From NCBI RefSeq assembly GCF_019710575.1, contig NZ_JAHWFK010000045.1:62001-126000 (forward strand): DNA of 64,000 bases, given 5' to 3'. The notes beneath the pieces are model-generated. The model ran no database searches. It saw nothing but the letters and a program-made list of their open reading frames with translations, and was not told the DNA's origin. Source of the stretch: Paractinoplanes polyasparticus. Its GTDB lineage: Bacteria > Actinomycetota > Actinomycetes > Mycobacteriales > Micromonosporaceae. The position numbers were made by a program, and so were the translations under genes. Positions 41,457 to 49,487 of the stretch are shown here, one piece after another; the first letter of the stretch is position 1; each line of letters starts with the position of its first letter.

Positions 41457-42164
41457 ATGACGGCGTCCGACCTGATCACCTACTACGACGACGCGACCGG
41501 CGAGCGGTTCGGCCTCACGGCGGGCGAGCTCGGCGGATGGACGGCGGCGACGACCGCGCTGCTCACCGACCACTGCGGGCTGGGCCCGGGCCGCACCGCG
41601 GCGGTGCTGCTGCCGCCGCACTGGCAGACGGCGGCCGTCCTGCTGGGAAGTTGGTCGGCCGGTCTCGAGCTCTCGATCCGGGGCTGGGCGACGGCGGGCC
41701 TGGAGTCCGCCGGTGAACCGCTCGACGTGACCTTCGTGGAACACCGCCGCATCGGCAACTGGCTCGACGAGGTTCCCGCCGGCCGGCACCAGTTCGTGCT
41801 CGGCCTGGCCCCGCACGGCGCCGCCACGGGCGAGGTGCCGGCGGGTTACCACGACTACACCACGGCGCTGCGCCCCTACCTCGGCACCCACCCGCCGCAC
41901 CACACCGTCGACGAGCTTCGCCCCGCGGTCTCCGACGGCACGACCTACCAGGAGTACGCCCGGACGGCGGCCGGCGTCGCCGAGCACAACGGCACCCGGG
42001 CCGGCGACCGCGTGCTGATCGACACGGCGCTGCAGGAACAGCCGTTGATCTGGCTGCTCGCCCCGCTCACCGCCGGCGCCTCGATCGTCCTCTGCGCGAA
42101 CCTCGACCCGTCCCGCCTCGACGAGCGGATCGCCAAGGAGCGCGTCACGGTAGTCCTCCGTTGA
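41457..42164 (+). CDS. TIGR03089 family protein (AMP-binding-like N-terminal domain)
   Basis: 235 residues, normal for the family. It resembles the first part of an acyl-CoA synthetase (TAAVLLPPHWQTAAVLLGSWSAGLEL, RAGDRVLIDTALQEQPLIWLLAPLTAGASIVL) but lacks the ATP-binding P-loop (TSGTTGxPK) and the C-terminal domain, so adenylation activity is unlikely. The family is found only in Actinobacteria and has no assigned function; it is often near LytR-CpsA-Psr or wall genes. ATG 41457 follows the previous stop by 9 bp. Confidence 0.88.
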   Translation: MTASDLITYYDDATGERFGLTAGELGGWTAATTALLTDHCGLGPGRTAAVLLPPHWQTAAVLLGSWSAGLELSIRGWATAGLESAGEPLDVTFVEHRRIGNWLDEVPAGRHQFVLGLAPHGAATGEVPAGYHDYTTALRPYLGTHPPHHTVDELRPAVSDGTTYQEYARTAAGVAEHNGTRAGDRVLIDTALQEQPLIWLLAPLTAGASIVLCANLDPSRLDERIAKERVTVVLR

Positions 42165-42227
42165 GCTCGTCCACTGCGGACGATCACCTCATGGAGATCG
42201 ACGCGTGCGCCCGGTAGCCTGCCGCGC

Positions 42228-42827
42228 ATGGAGGTTTTCGATCAACTCGCCGAGCAGTACCAGGGCGAACACAGCCACAATCCCTTTCAGGCCGCGCTGA
42301 TCGAACGGATCGCCGTCCTGCTCCCGGCCGGCACGTCGGTGCTCGACCTCGGCTGCGGGACGGGGGTGCCGACCGCCCAGATTCTGACCGGTTCGGACCA
42401 TCGGGTCGTGGGCGTGGACGTCTCCGAGGGAATGCTGCGCCTGGCCCGCGAGCAGGTGCCGGCGGCCGAGTTCGTGCACGCCGACTTCACCCGCCTGGCC
42501 GACGACTTCGGTCAGTTCGAGGCCGTGACCGCGTTCTTCTCGCTGCTGATGCTGAGCAAGGCCGACATCGAGCGCACCCTCGACAAGGCCCGGGGCTGGT
42601 TGAAGCCCGGCGGCTACCTCGCCCTCGGCATGGTCAACTTCGACGGCGACAGCCTGCCGTTCGACTTCATGGGCATGCCGGTGACCGTTTCCGGCTACCT
42701 GCAGGACGACCTTTCAGCCGTGCTCGAGGCGCACGGCTTCACCGTGGTCAGCATCGAGACGGTCTCGTTCACCCCGGCCGACGGCCCCGAGGAGAGCCAG
42801 ATCTTCGCCCTGGCCCGCACGAGCTAG
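42228..42827 (+). CDS. Class I SAM-dependent methyltransferase
   Basis: 199 residues. Motif I is VLDLGCGTGVPT (about 37-48), then GVDVSEGML (motif II), VHADFTRL (motif III) and a LKPGGYLALG motif. The fold is the Methyltransf_25 type, acting on a small molecule or lipid. The substrate is unknown. It stands alone and its last 4 bases overlap the stop of the convergent paaE gene. Confidence 0.92.
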   Translation: MEVFDQLAEQYQGEHSHNPFQAALIERIAVLLPAGTSVLDLGCGTGVPTAQILTGSDHRVVGVDVSEGMLRLAREQVPAAEFVHADFTRLADDFGQFEAVTAFFSLLMLSKADIERTLDKARGWLKPGGYLALGMVNFDGDSLPFDFMGMPVTVSGYLQDDLSAVLEAHGFTVVSIETVSFTPADGPEESQIFALARTS

Positions 42828-43873
42828 TCGTCGAACGTCACCGTCACCGCGGCCGACGCCGGGATCGTCTGGCAGGTCAGGACGAACCCGGCGGCCACCT
42901 CGGCCGGTTCCAGCGCGAAGTTGCGCCGCATGGTCACCTCGCCGTCGACCACCCGGGCCCGGCAGGTGCCGCAGACGCCGCCCTTGCAGGCGAACGGCAG
43001 GTCGGGCCGGGACCGCTGGGCGCCCTCGAGCACGGTGGCGCCCACGGCCACGGTGACGGTGGTCGACCGGCCGTCGAGCAGCACGGTCACTTCGCTGCCC
43101 TCGGTCGGAACACCGGTTTCCCGTACGGGTTCCGGCGGCGCCTCATCGACCCAGAACAGCTCGCGGTGGATCCGTTCGGGCGCGACCCCGGCCTCCCCGA
43201 GCACCTCGGTGGCGTCGACGACCATCCCGTACGGTCCGCACAGCCACCAGTGCTCGACGGCCGGCACGTCGAGCAACATCGGCAGCAGGGTGCGCAACTT
43301 GGCCCCGTCGAGCCGCCCACTGAGCAGATCGACCTCGCGGGCCTCGCGCGACAGCAGGTGCACCAGCTCGAGCCGGGACGGGTGGCTGTCCTTCAGGTCG
43401 GCGAGCTCCTCGGCGAACATCACCGTGTCGGCCCGCCGGTTGCCGTAGAGCACCGCGACCTGGGCCTTCGGGTTGCGCAGCAGCGACGTCGCGATCGACA
43501 GCACCGGCGTGATCCCCGAGCCGGCCGCGATCATGACGTGCCGCCCGCCCGCCTCCAGGTCGGGCGTGAACGTGCCGGACGGCGGCGCGACCTCGACCGC
43601 GTCGCCCACTCGCAGCTCGTGCACCAGCCACCCCGAGACCAGCCCACCGGGCACCTCGCGCACGCCGATCCGGGGCCGGGCGCCGGCCGGGGCGCAGATC
43701 GAGTACGACCGGCGCTCGTCCCGCAAGTCGCCGGGCCGCCGCACGGTGAGCGACTGCCCCGGCCGGAAGTCGTAGACGCCGGCGAGGTCGTCAGGAACGT
43801 CGAAGGTCACCGCGACCGCGTCGGGGCAGAGCCGCTCGACGTCGGCGACGCGGAGCGCGTGGAAATCCCGCAC
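42824..43873 (-). CDS. paaE: Phenylacetyl-CoA epoxidase reductase subunit PaaE
   Basis: 349 residues. An N-terminal ferredoxin reductase module has RRSYSICAP (FAD), MIAAGSGITPVLSI (NAD pocket) and the end VEHWWLCGP; the C-terminal plant-type [2Fe-2S] domain has CKGGVCGTCRA and a last Cys in LTCQT, so all four cluster ligands are present. It passes electrons from NADPH to the PaaABCE oxygenase that epoxidises phenylacetyl-CoA. Last gene of the paa operon, one base after the paaD stop region (2-bp gap). Convergent with the methyltransferase by 4 bp. Confidence 0.96.
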   Translation of the reverse strand: MRDFHALRVADVERLCPDAVAVTFDVPDDLAGVYDFRPGQSLTVRRPGDLRDERRSYSICAPAGARPRIGVREVPGGLVSGWLVHELRVGDAVEVAPPSGTFTPDLEAGGRHVMIAAGSGITPVLSIATSLLRNPKAQVAVLYGNRRADTVMFAEELADLKDSHPSRLELVHLLSREAREVDLLSGRLDGAKLRTLLPMLLDVPAVEHWWLCGPYGMVVDATEVLGEAGVAPERIHRELFWVDEAPPEPVRETGVPTEGSEVTVLLDGRSTTVTVAVGATVLEGAQRSRPDLPFACKGGVCGTCRARVVDGEVTMRRNFALEPAEVAAGFVLTCQTIPASAAVTVTFDD

Positions 43874-43874
43874 G

Positions 43875-44480
43875 TCAGATCTCCTTCACGTGCTCGAAGG
43901 GCTCCCGGCAAGCCGGGCACCGTCGCAACTCCCGGCAGGCGGTCGCGCCGAACGCGGCCAGCCGCTCCGTCTGCCGCTCGCCGCAACGCGGGCAGGCGAT
44001 CGGCTCCTCGCGGGCGCCGAGTCTGAGTGGCACCGGTCCGGCAGCGCGCCGGGGCGCCGGACCGGGCGGCGAGATGCCGGCCGCGGCCAGCTTGGCCCTG
44101 CCTTCAGCCGAGATCCAGTCGGTGGTCCAGGCCGGCGCCAGCTGCGTGCGCACGCCCGCGTTCTCGTAACCGGCCCGGCGCAGCGCCCGAAGCAGGTCCG
44201 CACGGATCGCCTCCATGGCCGGGCACCCCGAGTAGGTCGGCGTGATCGTCACCTCGACACCGTCGCCGGTCTGCCGCACCTCGCGCAGGATCCCCAGCTC
44301 GGCCAGCGTGACCATGGGCAGCTCGGGATCGGTGACCGTCGCCGCCACCTCGGCCGCGCTCACCACGCCGGCCGGCCCCTGGGACTCGGCCGCGCTCACC
44401 ACGCCGCCCAGCCCCTGGGACTCGGCGGTGCTCACCATCGCGAGGCTGGCAGACCGCAGCTCACCGCCGGGCGCGCTCAC
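43875..44480 (-). CDS. paaD: Phenylacetyl-CoA epoxidase maturation subunit PaaD
   Basis: 201 residues if GTG 44480 (GTGA overlap with paaC) is used; typical PaaD is about 165. The MIP18/DUF59 domain starts at EVAATVTDPELPMVTL (about 44), with the metal-assembly Cys in TYSGCPAME. A C-terminal zinc ribbon follows: CPRCGE and CPACREPF. PaaD supports metal-cofactor assembly in the epoxygenase. The N-terminal extra 40 residues are two 12-residue tandem copies (STAESQGLGGVV, SAAESQGPAGVV); each copy also re-creates a GTG start, at 44435, 44399 and 44363, so the true start may be one of these. Confidence 0.94.
   Translation of the reverse strand: MSAPGGELRSASLAMVSTAESQGLGGVVSAAESQGPAGVVSAAEVAATVTDPELPMVTLAELGILREVRQTGDGVEVTITPTYSGCPAMEAIRADLLRALRRAGYENAGVRTQLAPAWTTDWISAEGRAKLAAAGISPPGPAPRRAAGPVPLRLGAREEPIACPRCGERQTERLAAFGATACRELRRCPACREPFEHVKEI
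44349..44435. repeat. 36-bp in-frame tandem duplication at the start of paaD
   Basis: Two full copies (44400-44435 and 44364-44399) and a partial third (to about 44349), read on the minus strand, each beginning GTGAGC(A/G)C(C/G)GCCGAG. The duplication lengthens the PaaD N-terminus by 24 residues and creates three possible GTG starts. Confidence 0.85.
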
Positions 44481-45427
44481 CAGACACCGCCGGGCGTCGC
44501 ACGGGCCAGCCCCTGCATTTCGGACAGGATCTCCGCCAGCTCGCCACCATGCCGGCCGTCGCGCCCGGGCGTCTTGCCGAGCGCCGCTTCCTCATGCGTC
44601 GCCGTTCCAGACACCGGCGCATCGCGCGTCGCGCTCCCGGACGCCGGCGCATCGCGCGTCGCGCTCCCCGGTGCCGGCGCGTCGAGCGTGGCCGCGGCGA
44701 GCACCTGGGCCAGGACGGCGTCGAACTCGGGGCGCAACGAGGCCGGGTCGACGGCCACGCCGGTCAGGCGCTGCTCGATCGGGTGCGGCTCGAAGAGCTC
44801 GTCGATCAGGGGCCACACCGCGTCCAGGCCGGCCTGCATGCGCTGGCGGGAGAGCGGCGTGCCGTCGCCGAGGCGAACCGTCCAGCCCGCCGCGTACTCG
44901 CGGTGGTAGGTGACCTCCTTGACGCCCTTGGCGGCGATCGCCGAGAGCACCGGGTCGCGGCTCGCCGACAGCCGGTCGAGCAGCGCCAGCCGCCACGTCG
45001 CGAAGACGAGCAGCCGTGCGATCAGGTGGCCGAAGTCGTCGTCGCGCACCTCGGCCAGGCGGACGTGCCGGAAGTCCGCGGCCTCCCGCAGGTAGGCCAG
45101 GTCGTCCTCGTCGCGGCCGGCGCCCTCGGCCTCCCCGGCCCGGGTCAGCAGCAGCCGCGCCTGGCCGAGCAGGTCGAGCGCGATGTTGGCGATCGCCATC
45201 TCGTCCTCGAGCTCGGGGGCGCGGGTCACCCACTGCTGCAACCGGTGCGACAGGATCAGCGCGTCGTCAGCGATCATCAGGCAGTAGGCGGCCAGGTCGG
45301 CGCCGTCCACGCCCTCGGGCAGGGTGGTGGGCACCCCGGCCAGCGGGTCGGCGAACCCGGTGCCGTACGCCCAGCGGGCGTCGTCGTCGTGGTCGGTGAG
45401 GGCCTGGTAGGCGTCGTCGAAGCTCAT
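44477..45427 (-). CDS. paaC: Phenylacetyl-CoA epoxidase structural subunit PaaC
   Basis: 316 residues; typical PaaC is 250-280. It is a ferritin-like four-helix protein: ELEDEMAIANIALDLLGQARLLL and AKGVKEVTYHREYAAGW are the characteristic helices. PaaC is the structural, non-catalytic partner of PaaA. Most of the extra length is in one place: about residues 247-280 hold three in-frame 10-residue repeats (LDAPAPGSAT, RDAPASGSAT, RDAPVSGTAT) inserted before the last helix. Start ATG 45427; its stop overlaps paaD as GTGA. Confidence 0.95.
   Translation of the reverse strand: MSFDDAYQALTDHDDDARWAYGTGFADPLAGVPTTLPEGVDGADLAAYCLMIADDALILSHRLQQWVTRAPELEDEMAIANIALDLLGQARLLLTRAGEAEGAGRDEDDLAYLREAADFRHVRLAEVRDDDFGHLIARLLVFATWRLALLDRLSASRDPVLSAIAAKGVKEVTYHREYAAGWTVRLGDGTPLSRQRMQAGLDAVWPLIDELFEPHPIEQRLTGVAVDPASLRPEFDAVLAQVLAAATLDAPAPGSATRDAPASGSATRDAPVSGTATHEEAALGKTPGRDGRHGGELAEILSEMQGLARATPGGVW
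44598..44687. repeat. Three 30-bp in-frame tandem repeats inside paaC
   Basis: Units at 44598-44627, 44628-44657 and 44658-44687, each near GTCGCGCTCCCGGACGCCGG plus 10 more bases, encode the RDAPxSGxAT decapeptide. The insertion keeps the frame and lies in a loop of the ferritin-like fold, so the protein is probably still folded. Confidence 0.85.
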
Positions 45428-45434
45428 CGCGGCC

Positions 45435-45731
45435 TCAGATGTGCGGCACGGAGTCGGGGATGGCGTAGTACGTCGGGTGCCGGTAGGCCTTGTCGCCGCT
45501 GGGCCCGAAGAACGCGTCCTTGTCGTCCGGCCCCGAGGCCACGACGTCGTCGGACTTCACGACCCAGATGCTGACGCCCTCGTTCCGGCGCGTGTACAGG
45601 TCGCGCGCGTGGTGCAGCGCCATCTCGTGGTCGGCGGCCCGCAGCGATCCGACGTGGACGTGGTTGAGACCGCGCTTGGCCCGCACGAACACCTCGAACA
45701 GCGGCCACTCGTGCTTGATCTCGCCGCTCAT
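45435..45731 (-). CDS. paaB: Phenylacetyl-CoA epoxidase subunit PaaB
   Basis: 98 residues. EWPLFEVFVRAKRGLNHVHVGSL and ALHHARDLYTRR are the family signatures, and the end FFGPSGDKAYRHPTYY is typical. PaaB is a small subunit that bridges PaaAC heterodimers. Its ATG overlaps the paaA stop (ATGA 45728-45731), and paaC starts 7 bp after it. Confidence 0.96.
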   Translation of the reverse strand: MSGEIKHEWPLFEVFVRAKRGLNHVHVGSLRAADHEMALHHARDLYTRRNEGVSIWVVKSDDVVASGPDDKDAFFGPSGDKAYRHPTYYAIPDSVPHI

Positions 45732-46651
45732 GCCGGCACCCCCTGTCGTTTCGCCGCGTGGGCTGCTGCCGCCTCGCGGACCCAGGCGCCCTGTTCGTCG
45801 GCCCGGCGCCGGTGGGCGATGCGTTCCCGGTTCATCGGCCCGTCGCCCGAGATCACGCGCTTGAGCTCCGACCAGTCGATCTCGCCGAAGTCGTAGTGCT
45901 CGCGCTCGGCGTTCCAGCGCAGGTCGCCGTCGGGCAGGGTGACGCCCAGCGCCCCGGCCTGGGGCACGCTCATGTCGACGAAGCGCTGCCGCAGCTCGTC
46001 GTTGGTGTGCCGCTTGATCTTCCAGGCCATCGACTGGGCCGTGTTGGGCGATTCCGCGTCGGGCGGGCCGAACATCATCAGTGACGGCCACCACCAGCGG
46101 TTCACCGCGTCCTGCACCATCTCGCGCTGGGCCGGCGTGCCGCGCATCATCGTCATCAGCAGCTCGTAGCCCTGCCGCTGATGGAACGACTCCTCCTTGC
46201 AGATGCGGATCATCGCCCGCGCGTACGGCCCGAAGGAGCTGCGGCACAGCGGCACCTGGTTACAGATGGCGGCGCCGTCGACGAGCCACCCGATCACGCC
46301 GACGTCGGCGAACGTCAGGGTGGGGTAGTTGAAGATCGAGGAGTACTTCTGGCGGCCCTCGATGAGCCGGCGGGTCAGGTCGCCCCGGTCGGCGCCGAGC
46401 GTCTCGGCCGCCGAATAGAGGTAGAGCCCGTGTCCGGCCTCGTCCTGCACCTTGGCCAGCAGGATCGCCTTGCGGCGGAGCGACGGCGCCCGGGTGATCC
46501 AGGCGCCCTCGGGCTGCATGCCGATGATCTCGGAGTGGGCGTGCTGGGCGATCTGCCGGATCATGGTCTTGCGGTAGCCCTCGGGCATCCAGTCGCGCGG
46601 CTCGATCCGCTGATCCTTGGCGATGGTCGCCTCGAAGACCTGCTCACTCAT
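45728..46651 (-). CDS. paaA: Phenylacetyl-CoA epoxidase catalytic subunit PaaA
   Basis: 307 residues. Ferritin-like diiron oxygenase with ligand helices in AKVQDEAGHGLYLYSAAETL (E and ExxH) and AMIRICKEESFHQRQGYELL (second E and ExxH). It opens the aromatic ring of phenylacetyl-CoA to a 1,2-epoxide. Length and order are standard; it heads the A-B-C-D-E block and starts 21 bp after the dehydrogenase gene with CTGGGAGGCGTC upstream. Confidence 0.97.
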   Translation of the reverse strand: MSEQVFEATIAKDQRIEPRDWMPEGYRKTMIRQIAQHAHSEIIGMQPEGAWITRAPSLRRKAILLAKVQDEAGHGLYLYSAAETLGADRGDLTRRLIEGRQKYSSIFNYPTLTFADVGVIGWLVDGAAICNQVPLCRSSFGPYARAMIRICKEESFHQRQGYELLMTMMRGTPAQREMVQDAVNRWWWPSLMMFGPPDAESPNTAQSMAWKIKRHTNDELRQRFVDMSVPQAGALGVTLPDGDLRWNAEREHYDFGEIDWSELKRVISGDGPMNRERIAHRRRADEQGAWVREAAAAHAAKRQGVPA

Positions 46652-46672
46652 GACGCCTCCCAGCTCGCTCGG

Positions 46673-47545
46673 TCATGACGCGCCCCAGCTGAAGAACCCT
46701 TGCCCGGTCTTGCGGCCGAGCTCTCCGCGCGCCACCTTGTCGCGCAGCAGTTGCGGCGGGGCAAAACGCTCCCCCAGCTCGCGGTGCAGGTGTTCGGCGA
46801 TCGCCAGGCGCACGTCGAGGCCGATCAGGTCGGTGGAGCGCAGGGGGCCCATCGGGTGCCGGTAGCCCAGTTCCATGGCCCGGTCGATGTCGGCCGCGTC
46901 GGCGACGCCCTCGTCGAGCATGCGGATCGCCTCGAGCCCCAGCAGCACGCCGAGCCGGCTGGTGGCGAACCCGGGCGAATCCCGTACGACGATGTCGCTC
47001 TTGCCCAGCCCGGCCACCCACCCCCGGGTCGCCTCGCACGCGACGTCACCGGTCTGCGGGCCGGTCACGATCTCGACCAGCTTGCTGGCCGGAACCGGGT
47101 TGAAGAAGTGCATGCCGAGGAACCGCTCGGGCCGCCGCAGGCCCTCGGCCAGCCCGGTGATCGACAACGAGCTGGTGTTGCTGGCCAGCACCGCGGAGTC
47201 GCCGACGGCCTGCTCGGCCGCGGCCAGCACGCGCACCTTGAGGGCCGCGTCCTCCGGTACGGCCTCGACCACCAGGTCGGTGTCGACGTTCAGCCCGGCC
47301 ACGTCGTCGAGGAGCATCAGTCGTTCGAGCACCGAATCGGCGGACTCGCTCAGCGCGCCCTTCTCGGAAGCGCGCAGCAACCCCATCGCCACCCTGTCGC
47401 GGGCGGCCGCCGCAGCCGCCGGGTCACGTTCGACGAGGCAGACGACCGAACCGGCCACCGCGAAGACCTGCGCGACACCGGCCCCCATCCGCCCGCCACC
47501 GATGACAGCGACGACCTTGGGCACAGCCGCAGCCGGCGCGCTCAT
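46673..47545 (-). CDS. paaH: 3-hydroxyacyl-CoA dehydrogenase (PaaH-like)
   Basis: 290 residues from ATG 47545 (ATGA overlap with the hydratase). NAD fold: VVAVIGGGRMGAGVAQ; catalytic region LGMHFFNPVPASKLVEIV with the active His, and the C-terminal domain DSPGFATSRLGVLLGLEAIRML. In the phenylacetate pathway this enzyme oxidises 3-hydroxyadipyl-CoA. It sits between the hydratase and paaA in the same operon. Confidence 0.94.
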   Translation of the reverse strand: MSAPAAAVPKVVAVIGGGRMGAGVAQVFAVAGSVVCLVERDPAAAAAARDRVAMGLLRASEKGALSESADSVLERLMLLDDVAGLNVDTDLVVEAVPEDAALKVRVLAAAEQAVGDSAVLASNTSSLSITGLAEGLRRPERFLGMHFFNPVPASKLVEIVTGPQTGDVACEATRGWVAGLGKSDIVVRDSPGFATSRLGVLLGLEAIRMLDEGVADAADIDRAMELGYRHPMGPLRSTDLIGLDVRLAIAEHLHRELGERFAPPQLLRDKVARGELGRKTGQGFFSWGAS

Positions 47546-48270
47546 GACCGACCGCCGGCCAGGAAGGCGTCCATCCGCACGCGTTTCTCCTCCGACTCGA
47601 AGAGGATCGCCTGGGCCAGGTCGTCGGTCAGCGGGTGACCGGCGCCGTCGGCGACCAGCTTGGTGAGGCGCAGCGCGAGCGCACCCGAGCGGGCCATCCG
47701 ATCGAGCACCGCGTGGGCCCGCTTCAGCAGCTCGCCGGCCGGCACGACCTCGGCCACCAGGCCGAAACGCAGCGCGTCGTCGGCGTCGAGCCGACGACCG
47801 GCCAGCAGCACCTGCTTGGCGACCGAGGCGCCGGCCAGCTCCCGCAGCCGCCAGCAGGCGCCGGCCGCCGCGAGGATGCCGAGACCCGGCTCGGGGTTGC
47901 CGAAGATCGCGGCCGGTGAGGCCAGCCGGACGTCGCACGCGTACGCCAGCTCGGCGCCCCCACCCAGCGCGTAACCGTCCACAGCGGCCACCGTGGGCAG
48001 CGGCAGCCGGGCCACGCGGTCGAACAACCGGCTGTTGATGCCTTGCAGCGCCTGCTCCCGGCCACGCTCGCGCAGCTCGCCGATGTCGGCCCCGGCGGCG
48101 AACGTGCCGCCGTCGCCGGTGATCAGCAGCAGCCGCGGCCGTTCTTCCAGGGCCGCGCACACGTCGTGGAGCTCGCCGATCATCGCCGCGTTGATCGCGT
48201 TGCGGGCCTCGGGGCGCCGCAGCGTGACCACCACGCGGTCGTCGAGCTCCTCGACGTGCAGCGTGCTCAC
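47542..48270 (-). CDS. Enoyl-CoA hydratase/isomerase family protein
   Basis: 242 residues from GTG 48270, overlapping the thiolase stop as GTGA. Crotonase fold: NAINAAMIGELHDV, oxyanion-hole segment FAAGADIGEL and GYALGGGAELAYACDVR, with a catalytic Glu candidate in NPEPGLGIL. In phenylacetate catabolism one crotonase (PaaF) hydrates dehydroadipyl-CoA and another (PaaG) isomerises; only one is present here, so the other step is elsewhere or this one serves both. Confidence 0.93.
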   Translation of the reverse strand: MSTLHVEELDDRVVVTLRRPEARNAINAAMIGELHDVCAALEERPRLLLITGDGGTFAAGADIGELRERGREQALQGINSRLFDRVARLPLPTVAAVDGYALGGGAELAYACDVRLASPAAIFGNPEPGLGILAAAGACWRLRELAGASVAKQVLLAGRRLDADDALRFGLVAEVVPAGELLKRAHAVLDRMARSGALALRLTKLVADGAGHPLTDDLAQAILFESEEKRVRMDAFLAGGRS

Positions 48271-49469
48271 GGCCGCTCCACCAGCAGGGCGACGCCCTGG
48301 CCGACGCCGACGCAGAGGGTGGCCAGGGCCCGGCGGGCGTTCTCGCGTTCCATGCGGCCCAGGAGCGTCACGGTGAGCCGGGCGCCCGAGCAGCCCAGCG
48401 GGTGGCCCAGGGCGATCGCGCCGCCGTCGGCGTTGACCCTTTCCTCGTCGAGCTTGAGCCGCCGGATCACGGCCAGCGACTGCACGGCGAAGGCCTCGTT
48501 GAGCTCGACGGCCTCGAGGTCGCTCGCGCCCCAGCCGGCCCGGGCCAGGGCCTTCTCGGTGGCGGGCACGGGACCCAGGCCCATGATCTGGGGCGGGACG
48601 CCCGCGCTGGCCGCCGTGACGATCCGGGCGCGCGGGGTCAGCCCGTACCGCTCGACCGCCTCGCCGCTCGCCACGACGAGCGCGGCGGCGCCGTCGCTGA
48701 GCGGGGACGACGAAGCGGCCGTGACGACCCCGCCGGCCCGGAAGACCGGCCGCAGGGCGCCCAGCTTCTCGAGAGTGGACCCGCGGCGGGGGATCTCGTC
48801 GGTGGTCACCTCGCCGACCGGCACGATCTCGCCCTCGAAACGGCCGGCGTCGATGGCCGCGATCGCCCGCTGGTGGCTGCGCAGCGCGAACGCGTCGCTC
48901 TCGGCGCGGGTGATGCCGTCGAGCGCGGCGACCTCTTCGGCCGTCTCGCCCATGCTGAGCGTGATCCGGCGATCCTCGGGGCCGGTGCCGGCCTCTTTGT
49001 CGTGCGCCTTGAACAGCGGGTTGGTGAAGCGCCAGCCCAGCGACGTGTCGACGACCTCGCCGGGGCGCGCCCATGGGGTGCCGGGCTTCTGCATCACCCA
49101 CGGCGCGCGGGTCATCGACTCGACGCCGCCGGCCACGATCAGGTCGGCCTCGCCGGCCCGGATCTGGTTGGCGGCCGAGACGATCGCGGTCAGGCCGCTG
49201 GCGCAGAGCCGGTTGACCGTGTAACCCGGCACCGTGTCGGGCAGGCCGGAGAGCAGCACGGCCATGCGGGCCACGTTGCGGTTGTCCTCACCGGCCTGGT
49301 TGGCCGCGCCGAGCACCACCTCGTCGATCGCGCCGACCGGCACGCCGGCCCGGTCGACCGCCTCACGGACGACCAGCCCGGCGAGGTCGTCGGGGCGGAT
49401 GCCGGCGAGCGCTCCGCCGTACTTGCCCTGGGGAGTGCGGACGCCGCCGACGAGGTAGGCCTCAGCCAT
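48267..49469 (-). CDS. Thiolase (beta-ketoadipyl-CoA thiolase-like)
   Basis: 400 residues, full length. Catalytic Cys in NRLCASGLTAI (about residue 88), His in GHPLGCSGAR, and second Cys in TLCVGVGQGVA. Degradative thiolases of this type cut 3-oxoadipyl-CoA to acetyl-CoA and succinyl-CoA at the end of the phenylacetate route. ATG 49469 has GGAGGAA upstream; 18 bp after paaN. Confidence 0.95.
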   Translation of the reverse strand: MAEAYLVGGVRTPQGKYGGALAGIRPDDLAGLVVREAVDRAGVPVGAIDEVVLGAANQAGEDNRNVARMAVLLSGLPDTVPGYTVNRLCASGLTAIVSAANQIRAGEADLIVAGGVESMTRAPWVMQKPGTPWARPGEVVDTSLGWRFTNPLFKAHDKEAGTGPEDRRITLSMGETAEEVAALDGITRAESDAFALRSHQRAIAAIDAGRFEGEIVPVGEVTTDEIPRRGSTLEKLGALRPVFRAGGVVTAASSSPLSDGAAALVVASGEAVERYGLTPRARIVTAASAGVPPQIMGLGPVPATEKALARAGWGASDLEAVELNEAFAVQSLAVIRRLKLDEERVNADGGAIALGHPLGCSGARLTVTLLGRMERENARRALATLCVGVGQGVALLVERP

Positions 49470-49487
49470 TGTGTGTTCCTCCGGTGC

